Program-made: the position numbers and the translations under genes | Shown: positions 16,408 to 25,642 of the stretch, piece after piece | How the letters are laid out: each line of letters opens with the position of its first letter | Position numbering within the stretch: the first letter of the stretch is position 1 | NCBI GenBank assembly: GCA_963753225.1 | Contig: CAVWBQ010000004.1 | Location: 1-64,000, forward strand | DNA: 64,000 nt | Direction of reading: 5' to 3' | Origin: Palsa-504 sp963753225 | Lineage (GTDB): Bacteria; Actinomycetota; Actinomycetes; Streptosporangiales; Streptosporangiaceae | The notes under the pieces: model-generated | Databases searched by the model: none | Told to the model about the DNA's origin: nothing | Seen by the model: only the letters and a program-made list of their open reading frames with translations

Positions 16408-19400
16408 GACGGGTTCTCTAGTGCGTAGCGCCGGTGGTTCTCTTCGAGCAGCCGGTCAAGCAACTCGAACCGGGCCTCCTTGCTCACCGTCCACCGGATA
16501 CCAATCTTCGTGGGATGATGCCCGATCTTGAGGTCGAGGTCATCCCACCCGTAGGCCCGCATGACCGCCTCGTCGATCGCTACGTGAATGTCGCGGAGCC
16601 CCTGGATGGCAGGCTCGTAGTTGTCGGGATCGTGGACCCGGTTGTAGGTCTTAGTAAGCCCCCAAGCCCGCGACAGCATCAGTTCACGTCGGGCCGTGTC
16701 CAACTGCTGACCGAGGACTTCAAGCTCAGGAGTTTGGTCTGGTCGCGGCAGTGTGAGGAAGACGTCCTGCGGCGTATATCTGATACGTGTTTCCAGCGTC
16801 GATGTGTAGCGGATCACCCAAATTGAGTGCGCGTTCGATGACAAGATGGAAAGGCTTGCAAAATTAGCCAGTGTGAAGACGCCGCAAGTATTCGCGAATA
16901 CTGGGCCAATCGGGACGCGGACAGGCATCACCGCATTGCTGACAAGTGATATTGCTATTATGTGATCAAGTTTGTCGATTGCTGCGTAAAGCCCAGGGCC
17001 GCGCTCTGCGTACCGCCACCATAGTTCACGGTAGTTATCCCTCTTCTTGCGGTCGCGTTCGGGCTTGACCAGGCGTCTTACAATATCAAGGCAGTCCGGA
17101 TACTCCTCGGCACGTTCTAGAGGCCATGCGCCGAAGTTGATGATCCACCTGCTGGCGGAGCAATCAGGGCGTTGGTTGAGATCTTTTCCCATTACATAAG
17201 GTTGAAGGACGTCCTTGTTTCTCGGATCATAAGCGATCAGGGCCTCCGCCTGTTCCCGTTGCATCATGAATCCTGAGCCGAGAACTACGGTACCTTGGAA
17301 AGCGGTACTTTCGTTCTCGCGAAGTCTGCCCGGTCGCCAGCGAATCCTGCCGTATGGTTCCAAATCCGGGCCAATAGCCGGAACTTCCTCGCCGTCCAAG
17401 AAGTAAGCCGCCATTTCTGATGGCATCGTACGGCTTGCCCAGAATTCAACAATATGGAGACTGGCGCTTCTCGTGGGCCATGGATGTGGCGATCTTCCGG
17501 CACGAACAGTAAGCCGGATCTGCCCCATGCCAACTTCGAGAGTATCGCCCTCTATCAAGCTGTTAGTTGTGACAAGCCCCAGTTGGCCGCGCTTAGATAG
17601 CAGAACTTCGTCACGGAGTAGAAAACGTGCAGCGAGATCGACATTGCCCTTTGCGTTATTACCATCCCAGCGCTGCAGCCAAGCAAGATAATCGTCACCG
17701 AACGTGCCGGATATCTTCTTGCCGCCACGGAAGGGGGGGTTGCCAATGATCGCGTCGAAGCCAGGGTTGGACGTGTCGGCGAAGATTTCGGGAAACTTCA
17801 GCGGCCAGTGAAACGGCTCACGTTCAACGGTTCGAGCGGGGCGCGGCTTCTGGAGGTTAATGACAATGTACGAGGTCAGGTCCTTCTCGTTGCTGACGGA
17901 GACGTACAGCCCCAAGAACGCCTGGTCGAGTTTCTTGCCCTTCAGTTTCGCGTTCGCGAGGCCGGCTGCCGTGATCGCGTCGGCGACCATCGTGATCTCG
18001 CCTGATAGTTTCTCCGCCTGGGCGAGCAGTCGGGCCTTGTGTTCGATGTCGCGGATCGTGACGCCGCCGGTGGCAGTGATCTTGCGGCGGAGGTCGGCGG
18101 CCTGGGCGAGTTTGTCGCGCCATTCCGAGGCGAAGTCGAGGGTGCCGTGGTGCAGACGGCGGCCCTCCTTCGCGTCCACATGCAGCGATTCCAGTTGCTC
18201 CAAGCTGACCAGACCAAGCAGCGAGTCCCCGGCAACAAGGCGGTCGTCGAGGAAACCGAAGGGCCGCTCGCTGTCCATCGTGATCAGCCAAAGCGACAGC
18301 TTGGCCATCTCGACGGCGAGGGGGTTGATGTCGACGCCGTACAGGCAGTGCTCAGTGATCTTGCGGCGCGCCTTGAGCAGGAGCTCGTCAGCTTCGGCGT
18401 CTGCGCCAACCCGCCCGGCGGTGCGGTGCAAATCCATAGCGAGAGCTTCGGCGTCACCTTCGTCGAGCCATGCCTTGATCAGGTGGTCGGCGAGGTAGCG
18501 ACAGGCGGCGACGAGAAACGCGCCGGAACCCATCGCGATATCCGCGACCTTCAGGTCCAGGATCTGCTTGGACGGGCGGATCCGCCACTGCGTCGTGTCC
18601 GACGTTTCCAGAGGCCCTGGACGGTAGACGAGCGGTTCCAGTGCGCCTTCGGCGATCCGTCTGGATAGGGGCTGCGGCGTGTAATGGGTGCCGGTCGCGG
18701 CGCGGCGGTGCGACCGGGTAACGTACCGGCTGCCCGCCGGGAAGATCGCGGGCAGCCCGAGCTCGTCGAAGCTGAGCAGGCCCAGGTATGGCGTGATCTG
18801 ATCGGCCAGTTCGGGATCGGCGATTGCCCGCTGGAGGCCGTTTACCCGTTCGGCGTCGGCGGTGGGATTGGCGAGCGCAGCCTGCACGCGCTTCGCTGAC
18901 CAGCCGGTGCGGTCGGTGAAGTCCTTGACCTTGAGGTCGGCGGCGCTGGCGAGGGTGACCTCGGCGTCTTCCTTGATCTTTTGCGGCCATTTCGACGGGC
19001 GGGTCAGTCCGAGCATGGTCTCGGTCGCGGTGCGGACCTCTAGTTCGAGCAGGCCTTCGTAAACGTAGCCGATCTGTTCCACGTCCAGCGCGCGGAACGT
19101 GAGGCGACGGCGCTCGCCGCCGATGACCACATACTGCACCGCGCGGAGCATCCGCAGCACGGTGCGGTCGTCCACGGCGGGCGGCCGCGCGACGGCGGCG
19201 GGCGTGCCGGCCTCGGGGCGGCCTTCGAGCCACGGGTAGCGGTCGGGGTCGAACAGGCCGCCGCCGTAAGCGGGCAGCCGCAGGTCCTCGTGGGCGACAC
19301 CGGAATGCACGGCGCGGGTGACGGCCAGCAGCCGGTGCCAGGCGGCGGTGCGCTGGCCGAGGACGGCGCCGAGGCTGTCAGCCTGCTCCAACTGCTCGAC

Positions 19401-20456
19401 CAGGTGACCGACGCTGTAGGCGGTGACGTACAGGTCGTCGTCGCTGGGTAGCAGGCGGCGTTCCTCGGCGAACAGCAGGAACACCACGCGCATCATCATC
19501 GTGACGACACCGGCATAGAAGTCGTCGTCGCTGACACCTACCAGGAGCGTGGCGTTCGACTCGCGGTCGAGCTGGTCGAGCGTCGTAACGAGGAGCTCGA
19601 CGGCCTCGCGGACCTGGCGGCCGAGCTGTTCGGTGACCTCTTCCTGACGTTCGAGCGACTCGGCGAACAGGGCCGGGAGCTTATCCTTCGGCTGTGCGGC
19701 CTGGAAGCGGGAGCGGGTGAGCAGGGCAACGAGGCCCTCCAGGGACTTCGGCTCCTCGCTGAACAGGGACGCGTCCCAGACGGCGGCGCCGGTCGCGGCG
19801 CCGCGCGGCGCGGTGACTAGGGCCCACCAGCGCCCGTCGGTGACGATCCCAGCCGGCACGTCCCTGGCCCGCAGCAGCACGGCCAGCCGCTCGACGGCGT
19901 TCGCCGTCCAGGTGCCGGTCGTGGTCCGGGTCAACGGGTGCGTGCCCCAGGCGGTGAGCATGCCGAGCAGCTTCCACGGCCCGCTGCTCGTGCCCCCGGC
20001 GCCGACCTCGGCGTCGCCGCCGTCGGAGCCTTCGTCGTCGTCCTGATCCTCATCGTCTGCTGTGTCCGAGAGATCGACACCGTCCTCGTCACCGGTGTCC
20101 GCGTCCTCGGTCTCGTCGAAGTAGCCGAAGTCCGGGCGGAGCGTGATCCCGTGGTCCGCCACGATCTCGGCGAGGGTCTGCGGCATGGCGTCGTCGATGA
20201 CGAGGTGCTGCTGCCAGTCGAAGACATCGTGCAGCATGGCCGTGATGACCGTGTGCCTGCTCGCGCCGCGGTCGTCCATCATCTGGGCGACGAGCGCGCG
20301 GACGGCGGCGCGCTGCGGGACGGGCACTTCCGGCAGCCTGTTGGGGAAGACCCGGTGGATGACGGGCAGCGTGAGGAACGGCCCGGAGACCTGGAGCAGC
20401 TCCAGCCACGCGTGCCGCTTGCGGACCTCCTCGCTGACACCACCGTGCGCTCTCAT
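16404..20456 (-). CDS. drmMI: DISARM adenine methyltransferase DrmMI (PglX-like)
   Basis: A 1350-residue N6-adenine methyltransferase of the Eco57I/PglX type. The SAM motif is DIAMGSGAFLVAACRYLA (about 637-654), motif X/II neighbours include LYGVDINPLAVEMAKLSLWL, and the catalytic motif NPPF is at 906-909. An acidic Asp/Glu/Asp/Gly-rich linker lies near residues 120-155, and the C-terminal ~350 residues form the target-recognition region. It methylates host DNA to mark self, and its presence instead of a C5 methylase defines class 1 DISARM. The start forms a TGATG overlap with the drmD stop. Base composition of about 16.8-17.7 kb is visibly more AT-rich than its surroundings, and NPPF is encoded over a seven-C run. 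Confidence 0.94.
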   Translation of the reverse strand: MRAHGGVSEEVRKRHAWLELLQVSGPFLTLPVIHRVFPNRLPEVPVPQRAAVRALVAQMMDDRGASRHTVITAMLHDVFDWQQHLVIDDAMPQTLAEIVADHGITLRPDFGYFDETEDADTGDEDGVDLSDTADDEDQDDDEGSDGGDAEVGAGGTSSGPWKLLGMLTAWGTHPLTRTTTGTWTANAVERLAVLLRARDVPAGIVTDGRWWALVTAPRGAATGAAVWDASLFSEEPKSLEGLVALLTRSRFQAAQPKDKLPALFAESLERQEEVTEQLGRQVREAVELLVTTLDQLDRESNATLLVGVSDDDFYAGVVTMMMRVVFLLFAEERRLLPSDDDLYVTAYSVGHLVEQLEQADSLGAVLGQRTAAWHRLLAVTRAVHSGVAHEDLRLPAYGGGLFDPDRYPWLEGRPEAGTPAAVARPPAVDDRTVLRMLRAVQYVVIGGERRRLTFRALDVEQIGYVYEGLLELEVRTATETMLGLTRPSKWPQKIKEDAEVTLASAADLKVKDFTDRTGWSAKRVQAALANPTADAERVNGLQRAIADPELADQITPYLGLLSFDELGLPAIFPAGSRYVTRSHRRAATGTHYTPQPLSRRIAEGALEPLVYRPGPLETSDTTQWRIRPSKQILDLKVADIAMGSGAFLVAACRYLADHLIKAWLDEGDAEALAMDLHRTAGRVGADAEADELLLKARRKITEHCLYGVDINPLAVEMAKLSLWLITMDSERPFGFLDDRLVAGDSLLGLVSLEQLESLHVDAKEGRRLHHGTLDFASEWRDKLAQAADLRRKITATGGVTIRDIEHKARLLAQAEKLSGEITMVADAITAAGLANAKLKGKKLDQAFLGLYVSVSNEKDLTSYIVINLQKPRPARTVEREPFHWPLKFPEIFADTSNPGFDAIIGNPPFRGGKKISGTFGDDYLAWLQRWDGNNAKGNVDLAARFLLRDEVLLSKRGQLGLVTTNSLIEGDTLEVGMGQIRLTVRAGRSPHPWPTRSASLHIVEFWASRTMPSEMAAYFLDGEEVPAIGPDLEPYGRIRWRPGRLRENESTAFQGTVVLGSGFMMQREQAEALIAYDPRNKDVLQPYVMGKDLNQRPDCSASRWIINFGAWPLERAEEYPDCLDIVRRLVKPERDRKKRDNYRELWWRYAERGPGLYAAIDKLDHIIAISLVSNAVMPVRVPIGPVFANTCGVFTLANFASLSILSSNAHSIWVIRYTSTLETRIRYTPQDVFLTLPRPDQTPELEVLGQQLDTARRELMLSRAWGLTKTYNRVHDPDNYEPAIQGLRDIHVAIDEAVMRAYGWDDLDLKIGHHPTKIGIRWTVSKEARFELLDRLLEENHRRYALENPS

Positions 20457-23400
20457 CAGCCCACCTCATCCGGGACGCAGAGTGCTACGGCGAACGGGAA
20501 GACCAGTTCGCGGACGTTCTCGTAGCGCCGCCTGATCGCGTCGAGCTCGCGCTGCTTCTCTTCGGCCAGCCCGTCGCGGCGCGCGGCCCACGCCTGCCGG
20601 TCCCGGTCGTACTGGTGTTTCTCCAGCTCGTCGAGCTGGTCGAAGGTGAGCTGCACCGCTCCCGGCCCGTCGAGTGCGGTATCCAGGTTCGCCTTGAGCT
20701 GGGTAAACACGGTGTTCACGTTGCGCTGCTCGGTGGACTCGCGCTGGTCGAGGGTGCGTTGCAGACGCTCCTTGCGTTCCTTCGCCCGCTGTTCCACGTC
20801 GCCAGCGAGCAGCGGCTCGACCTCACCCCACCGGCTGGCGAAGTCGAGCCGCGCGGCTTCGGGGGCGAGGCGGCAGGCGCCCGGTTCGAGGGCGGCCTCG
20901 ACGGCGGCGTACAGCGCCTCGTGCCGACGTTCCTCCAGCTCCACACGCCGGGATCGCCCGGCAGGCGGGACGATCCGGGCGGAGAGCATGATCTCTTCAT
21001 GCAGCCGCCGCCCGTCTGCGCCGACCAGGACGAGCCGGGCGAACACAGCCACCAGCGGGCCGTTGACCCCCGCGTCTGCGGGCGGCGTGAACGTGAGCGC
21101 GGCGACCCGGTTGAGGGCCGCGCGCCCGCCCCAGATCGCCGAGCGGAGCAGCCGCGTCGCCTGTGCGACAAGCGGGTACTCCAGGTGCGCGAGAACGACG
21201 TCGTCGTGGTCCTCGGCGGCCTTCGCTTCGTCGGCAACCTTCGCGTCAAATGTCATCGACCGCAGGTGCCCGTCGAGCGGGTCGGCGAGCCCGGTCACGG
21301 TCCGCTCCCAGCCAGCGCGCAGCGCGGGCGGGGCAATCAGCCCGCCTGGCTCGTCGGCCAGCGGCGGCTGGTCAGCGAGGCCCAGCGCGGTGTCGACGAC
21401 GCGGCGGACGTTGGCCGGGGCGACGTGCAGTTCCCTGATGCTGGCGTCGAGCTGGTCGTGCAGCTTGCGGACCTGGTCACGCAGGTCACGCTCGGCGCGC
21501 AGCAGGCTCGTGGACGCCTTCGGCGTGACCTGCAGCGGGTCGATGAGGCGCGGTCGGCCGAGCATCCGGGCCTCGACCGCGTGCGCGAGCACGGGGTTGA
21601 CGCTGCCGAGGTCTTGGCGTTCGGTCGCGACCTTCCGCGCGACCCGGGAGAGGTATTCCAGGTCGCCGGCGTAGGAGCCCTCGGGTTCTTTGTCCCAGCC
21701 GGCGCCGACGAAGTGGGAGACCTCTACCTCGTGGGTCTGGCCGTGCCTGTCTACCCGGCCGATCCGCTGTTCGAGCCGGTTGGGGTTGAACGGGATGTCG
21801 TAGTGGATGACCCGGTGGCAGTGCAGCTGCAGGTCGATGCCTTCGCTCGCGGCGTCGGTGGCAAGCAGGATGCGCACCGGGTCGCGGTCCAGTTTGGCCT
21901 GGAAGGCGGCCTTGAGGCGCTCGCGCTTCTTCTCGTCCATGCCGCCGAACAGCAGGCCGAGCCGGTCCCCGCCCAGGCCCCGCGCGGTCAGGATGCCGGC
22001 CAGCCACTGCTGGGTGGCCTTGTACTCGGTGAAGACGATGACGCGCTCGCCGGAGTTCCAGTCGCCGTCGAGGCGGCAGATGCGGTTGAGCTCGGCGACG
22101 AGGGCCCTGGCCTTGGTGTCGGCGGGCTCGGCATGGCGCTGCGCCCATTCGGAGAGCTGGCGGCGGTAGGCGGCCTCCATGACCGAGCCGCCGGATTCGT
22201 GCACGTCGTCGATGATGCCAGGGAGGCTGGCGACGCGGCCGAAGACCTCGCGCTCGTCGTCGCTGCCGGGATCGTCGTCGGACGGCTCGGCGTCCCAGCC
22301 GAGGAAGTCGTCCATCCAGTCCGTGTCATCGGCGGCGGCGGGAGCGGCCGGCACCCGTTCGGAATGATGATTTCGGTCTTCGCTTTCGAGGTGCGCTTCG
22401 AGGGTCAAGGCGAAGGCCGCGGGGGAAGAGAAGAGGCGCTTCTTGAGGATGAGGGTCACCAGGTCGCCTGCGCGGGCCTGGGCCGCGCCTGGCTTGGTGC
22501 GGCGGGCGGCGGTGTAGAGCTGGAGCAGGTCGTAGGCCTCGCGTTCGGCGTCGGTGTAGGTGATGTCGACCGCGTTGATCGTGCGCGCGGGGAAGCGCTC
22601 GGTGCCGTCGTCATTCCTGATGTCGGTCTTGAGGCGGCGGATCATGACCTGGTCGAGCACAGCCTTGTCCGGCTCCTGGCCCTTGAAGAAGCGCTGCGGG
22701 TCGAGCATCTCTAGCAGCGCCTGCCACGACCACGAGTAGCCGTTGTGCGGGGTCGCGGACAAGAAGAGATGGTGCTGGCTGTGCTCGGTGAGCCTTCTGA
22801 CCGCCTGCGTTTGCTTGCTCTCGACGGGGTAGCCAGTGGGCCTCGGCGGCTCGGCCGGGGCGCAGTGGTGGACCTCGTCGACGATCAGCAGGTCGAAGAA
22901 GCCGGGGAACCTGCTTTCGCTCGTCAGGACCTCATCCAGCATGCGCTGGACGCGGGGGGTGCGCAGCCACTGCAGGCTGATGATCGTGCGCGGGTAGACG
23001 GCGAAGGGGTTGGCTTCCAAGCCGTGGGACCGGCGGAGTTCCCTGAGCTGGGTGGTGTCGACAATCGTGAAGTCGAGGCCGAACTTGGCCTCCATCTCCT
23101 CGCGCCATTTCAGGGTGAGCGACGCCGGGCAGATGACGATGACGCGGCGGGCCCGGTGCCTCAGCAGCATCTCCTGCACGACGAGGCCGGCTTCGATCGT
23201 CTTGCCGAGACCCACGTCGTCGGCGATGAGCAGGTTGACCCGAGGCATGGCGAGAGCGCGGGCAACGGGTTCGAGCTGGTACTCCTCGATCGTGATGCCG
23301 GACCGGAACGGGGCCTGGAGCGTCCGGGTGTCGGCGCTGGCGACGGTGCCCCAGCGGACGGCGTCGAGGAAGGCGCCAAGTTGCTGCGGGTCGTCCCAGT

Positions 23401-23698
23401 TGGCTGGCGTCACCGTCGGGAGCTGCGTGGCGGGGACGATCTCGCGGCCGGGTTCGATCTCCCAGGCGACGGTCAGCTCATCGCCGAGGTCATCGTCGCT
23501 GACGCTGGTGAGGGTGACGAGAGTGCGGCCGGGGAGCCGCGTGGCGGCGAGCTCATCCTGGGGCTGGCGGCTGTTGCTGACGCTGCTGACCACCCACTGC
23601 TGCCCGCGGACCCGGACGAGCTGGCCGGCCTCCGGCACATCCGAATTCCGCGGGGCCGGTTCCCGCGTGCCTGGGACCTCGGCCGAAACAGCCGTCAT
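20456..23698 (-). CDS. drmD: DISARM SNF2-like helicase DrmD
   Basis: A 1080-residue SNF2/RapA-like ATPase, first gene of the operon. The Walker A motif is DDVGLGKTIEAG (Lys166), the DEVH box is at 274-277, motif III is LFLSATPHNG, and motifs V/VI are TDAASEGIDLQLHCHRVIHY and RLEQRIGRVDRHGQ. The C-terminal ~300 residues include coiled-coil-rich segments (ERKERLQRTLDQRE; EKHQYDRDRQAW). DrmD is the signature of class 1 DISARM. The ATG at 23698 follows a strong GGGGAGGG ribosome-binding site, the only such strong site in the operon, which marks the operon's start. Confidence 0.93.
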   Translation of the reverse strand: MTAVSAEVPGTREPAPRNSDVPEAGQLVRVRGQQWVVSSVSNSRQPQDELAATRLPGRTLVTLTSVSDDDLGDELTVAWEIEPGREIVPATQLPTVTPANWDDPQQLGAFLDAVRWGTVASADTRTLQAPFRSGITIEEYQLEPVARALAMPRVNLLIADDVGLGKTIEAGLVVQEMLLRHRARRVIVICPASLTLKWREEMEAKFGLDFTIVDTTQLRELRRSHGLEANPFAVYPRTIISLQWLRTPRVQRMLDEVLTSESRFPGFFDLLIVDEVHHCAPAEPPRPTGYPVESKQTQAVRRLTEHSQHHLFLSATPHNGYSWSWQALLEMLDPQRFFKGQEPDKAVLDQVMIRRLKTDIRNDDGTERFPARTINAVDITYTDAEREAYDLLQLYTAARRTKPGAAQARAGDLVTLILKKRLFSSPAAFALTLEAHLESEDRNHHSERVPAAPAAADDTDWMDDFLGWDAEPSDDDPGSDDEREVFGRVASLPGIIDDVHESGGSVMEAAYRRQLSEWAQRHAEPADTKARALVAELNRICRLDGDWNSGERVIVFTEYKATQQWLAGILTARGLGGDRLGLLFGGMDEKKRERLKAAFQAKLDRDPVRILLATDAASEGIDLQLHCHRVIHYDIPFNPNRLEQRIGRVDRHGQTHEVEVSHFVGAGWDKEPEGSYAGDLEYLSRVARKVATERQDLGSVNPVLAHAVEARMLGRPRLIDPLQVTPKASTSLLRAERDLRDQVRKLHDQLDASIRELHVAPANVRRVVDTALGLADQPPLADEPGGLIAPPALRAGWERTVTGLADPLDGHLRSMTFDAKVADEAKAAEDHDDVVLAHLEYPLVAQATRLLRSAIWGGRAALNRVAALTFTPPADAGVNGPLVAVFARLVLVGADGRRLHEEIMLSARIVPPAGRSRRVELEERRHEALYAAVEAALEPGACRLAPEAARLDFASRWGEVEPLLAGDVEQRAKERKERLQRTLDQRESTEQRNVNTVFTQLKANLDTALDGPGAVQLTFDQLDELEKHQYDRDRQAWAARRDGLAEEKQRELDAIRRRYENVRELVFPFAVALCVPDEVG

Positions 23699-24002
23699 GG
23701 ATCACCCTCCCCGGTACTCGCTTTCGCGCACTTCGCCCGTGTAACGCAAGGCTAGCGGTACCGGCCCAAACTCCGGCCCGATCAAGTAGATACGCCCGGC
23801 CGCACTTAATTACTTAACGCAGCATGGCAGTACGAATGGCATGCCAAGGTCGTGGGATAACGCGCTATGTCACCTTACCTGGTAGCAGTCTGTCACTCTG
23901 GTGACCAGCGCGATACAGGTCTAAGCTGTGAACTGGTCGGCGTCGGCGCTGGGCAGCTCGCAGCCCCTCGGACAACAGGGCACTGATGGCGAGCGTCCGG
24001 TT
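23699..24002. promoter_or_regulatory. DISARM operon promoter region (intergenic)
   Basis: This 304-bp gap precedes drmD and contains no gene. The part at 23790-23850 is AT-rich (CTTAATTACTTAACG) and contains the palindrome TGGCATGCCA; it is the most likely place for the minus-strand promoter and an operator. I could not define -35 and -10 boxes with confidence. Confidence 0.4.
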
Positions 24003-24575
24003 TCATTCTCCGGTACGGCTGAGTGCGGCGGTCGCGAGTCTCGCAACATCCTCGTGAGACAAGTCGGAAGTACTCCAGCTCAGTTCCTCCGCGACTGCCT
24101 CTACGGCCGGCCACAGACCGTCACGGATGAGCTGCTCAGCATCCCGAAAAACCGGAAGCCAGCCTGCGGGCACGGCGGCCTCGCCCGATGCGGCATTGCG
24201 AATCATCTCATCCCTGGTGCGACCCGACCAGGCGAAAATCAGACGGTCGTCGAAACGGGGGAAGTCCGAGCCTGCGACAACTCTCTCATCACGCGCGAAG
24301 CGTCTCATCAGCGAATCATCCGTCAGTTCTTCCGGGTTCGGGAGGCGCCAGTTCTGTGCGATCTCTCCGGCCGCTGCGACCCGCATCCTGACCTCTGCCT
24401 GAACCATGCTGGTTGTGTCGTCTTCAGCAGTCGCGGTCAGTCCCGCCTGCGAATTATCATCTGAGGAAGTCATGGTCACGTATAGAATATTGAGACCGTA
24501 GTGCCATGCCATAACCGCGTGCCCGGCTTCGTGATAGCAACTGATGATCGCGTGCTCGCGTCGGCGGACTTCCAT
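24003..24575 (-). CDS. HEAGH zinc metalloprotease-like protein (M41/FtsH-like, no AAA domain)
   Basis: A 190-residue protein with the FtsH-type zinc motif HEAGHAVMAWHYG near its N-terminus and the following strand LYVTMTSSDDNSQAG, then the helix QAEVRMRVAAAGEIAQNW, all arranged as in M41 peptidases but without an AAA+ ATPase or membrane segments. The third zinc ligand is uncertain (an Asp around PEELTDDSLMRR is possible). ATG 24575 is preferred because GGGAG lies just upstream; ATG 24587 is in frame. Related orphan proteins occur in actinomycetes with unknown roles. It lies upstream of drmD on the same strand, so co-transfer or co-function with DISARM is possible but not established. Confidence 0.6.
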   Translation of the reverse strand: MEVRRREHAIISCYHEAGHAVMAWHYGLNILYVTMTSSDDNSQAGLTATAEDDTTSMVQAEVRMRVAAAGEIAQNWRLPNPEELTDDSLMRRFARDERVVAGSDFPRFDDRLIFAWSGRTRDEMIRNAASGEAAVPAGWLPVFRDAEQLIRDGLWPAVEAVAEELSWSTSDLSHEDVARLATAALSRTGE

Positions 24576-24622
24576 TCCCGCTCCCATCGACTTGACGCTA
24601 AGCCAGGCGCCACCATACGCCT

Positions 24623-25010
24623 CTGCACTTCGAGACCGGACCCGGAGACGGGTTCCACGAGCCGGAATCCTCCAGGGAACGCCATCTGGACCCGCCGACC
24701 ACCATCGGCCTGCTCATCGGCGCGGCCCGGTTCCCGCTCATGGTCCACGCCTTCGAGGGCAACAAGGCGTCACGATCGCGAGCGGGGCGGGACGATCTCC
24801 GCAGGCAGCCAGCGTGCGACCGAGACCGCCGGGCTGTCGTTCATCCTCGGGGCGCATCCTTGACATGCCTTACGTGGTCCCAGTGGCGCTACCAGGTCAC
24901 CTACTGCCAGTACCAGCGCGACCAGGCCCGCCGTGGCAACGGCGAGCAGGTCGCCACGGCTGGGTACAGGTTCGTGCAGCCAGCAGTCCAATGTCCCAAG
25001 TTGTCGCGCC
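24623..25010 (+). pseudogene. Decayed IS1634-like transposase remnant
   Basis: Translated pieces in three frames line up, in order, with an IS1634/IS1182-type DDE transposase. From 24623 to 24769: LHFETGPGDGFHEPESSRER, then LDPPTTIGLLIGAARFPL and VHAFEGNKA; around 24825-24863: TAGLSFILGAHP; from 24862: DMPYVV; and around 24893-24960: QVTYCQYQRDQARRGNGEQV. The order matches the family, but at least two frame changes are needed and both ends are missing. The right end is approximate. Terminal inverted repeats and target duplications were not found. It shows past insertion activity beside the DISARM operon. Confidence 0.65.
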
Positions 25011-25214
25011 TCAGTCGGCATGTTCAGCGGACTCCTGCATCTCTCCCTAGGCCGTAGGTACGAGTGAGCACGCTAGCTGGCCCATCCAGTAGGTCGGTTG
25101 CCCATGTCGGCCAGGCGGACGAGCGGCATAACATCCAGTAGCGTGACTTAGCACCATGTCAGCAATTGCCGTCTGCCGGTTGTCATACTGCGCCGCCTGG
25201 CCGCGGAGGGGACG

Positions 25215-25538
25215 TTGGCTTTAGCGAAGGGTCCTGCCCTGACCATCGACGAACGCTGGGACGCCGACGTGGCCATCGCGACCGTCCGCGGCGAGATCGA
25301 CATCGAAACGGTCGCCACCATGTCCGAGCATCTCGGGCACCTGGCGGGGAAGAACCCGCAGCGCCTGATAATCGACCTGGCCGGAGTGAGCTTCATCGAC
25401 TCCTCGGGCCTGAGCGGGTTCGTGCGCATCCGCAAGGCCCTGCCGCCGGGCTGCCCGGTCGTCATCCGCTCCCCGCAGCGCCGGATCCGGCAGCTCTTCA
25501 AGATCACCGGGCTGGACTCGGTGATCACGTTCGAGTGA
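25215..25538 (+). CDS. STAS-domain anti-sigma factor antagonist
   Basis: A 107-residue single STAS domain. The core SFIDSSGLSGFVRIRKAL contains the phosphorylatable Ser (Ser63/Ser64) as in SpoIIAA/RsbV. The protein would bind an anti-sigma kinase (HATPase type) when unphosphorylated and free a sigma factor. The start is TTG 25215, close behind GGAGGGG. No kinase gene is adjacent; HATPase proteins at 8.5 and 60.5 kb are possible but unproven partners. It is followed by a terminator-like hairpin. Confidence 0.88.
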   Translation: MALAKGPALTIDERWDADVAIATVRGEIDIETVATMSEHLGHLAGKNPQRLIIDLAGVSFIDSSGLSGFVRIRKALPPGCPVVIRSPQRRIRQLFKITGLDSVITFE

Positions 25539-25586
25539 ACCCGCCGACAAATGAGCGAGCCGACATCGACACGGTACTGACAAGAA

Positions 25587-25620
25587 CGCCCCCGCCTGCC
25601 AGCTATGGTCGGCGGGGGCG
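25587..25620 (+). terminator. Terminator-like hairpin after the STAS gene
   Basis: A perfect 10-bp GC stem (CGCCCCCGCC / GGCGGGGGCG) with a 14-nt loop, about 50 bp after the STAS stop and just before the convergent gene's stop. It has no U tract, which is common for high-GC actinomycete terminators. Confidence 0.65.
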
Positions 25621-25642
25621 TCTGCACGCAGAGGTGGCCGGG

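Noticed and set aside
20615..22714. 699-codon plus-strand open frame opposite drmD
   Set aside because: It is antisense to the helicase motifs of DrmD, has no ribosome-binding site or family resemblance, and long antisense frames are expected at this GC content.
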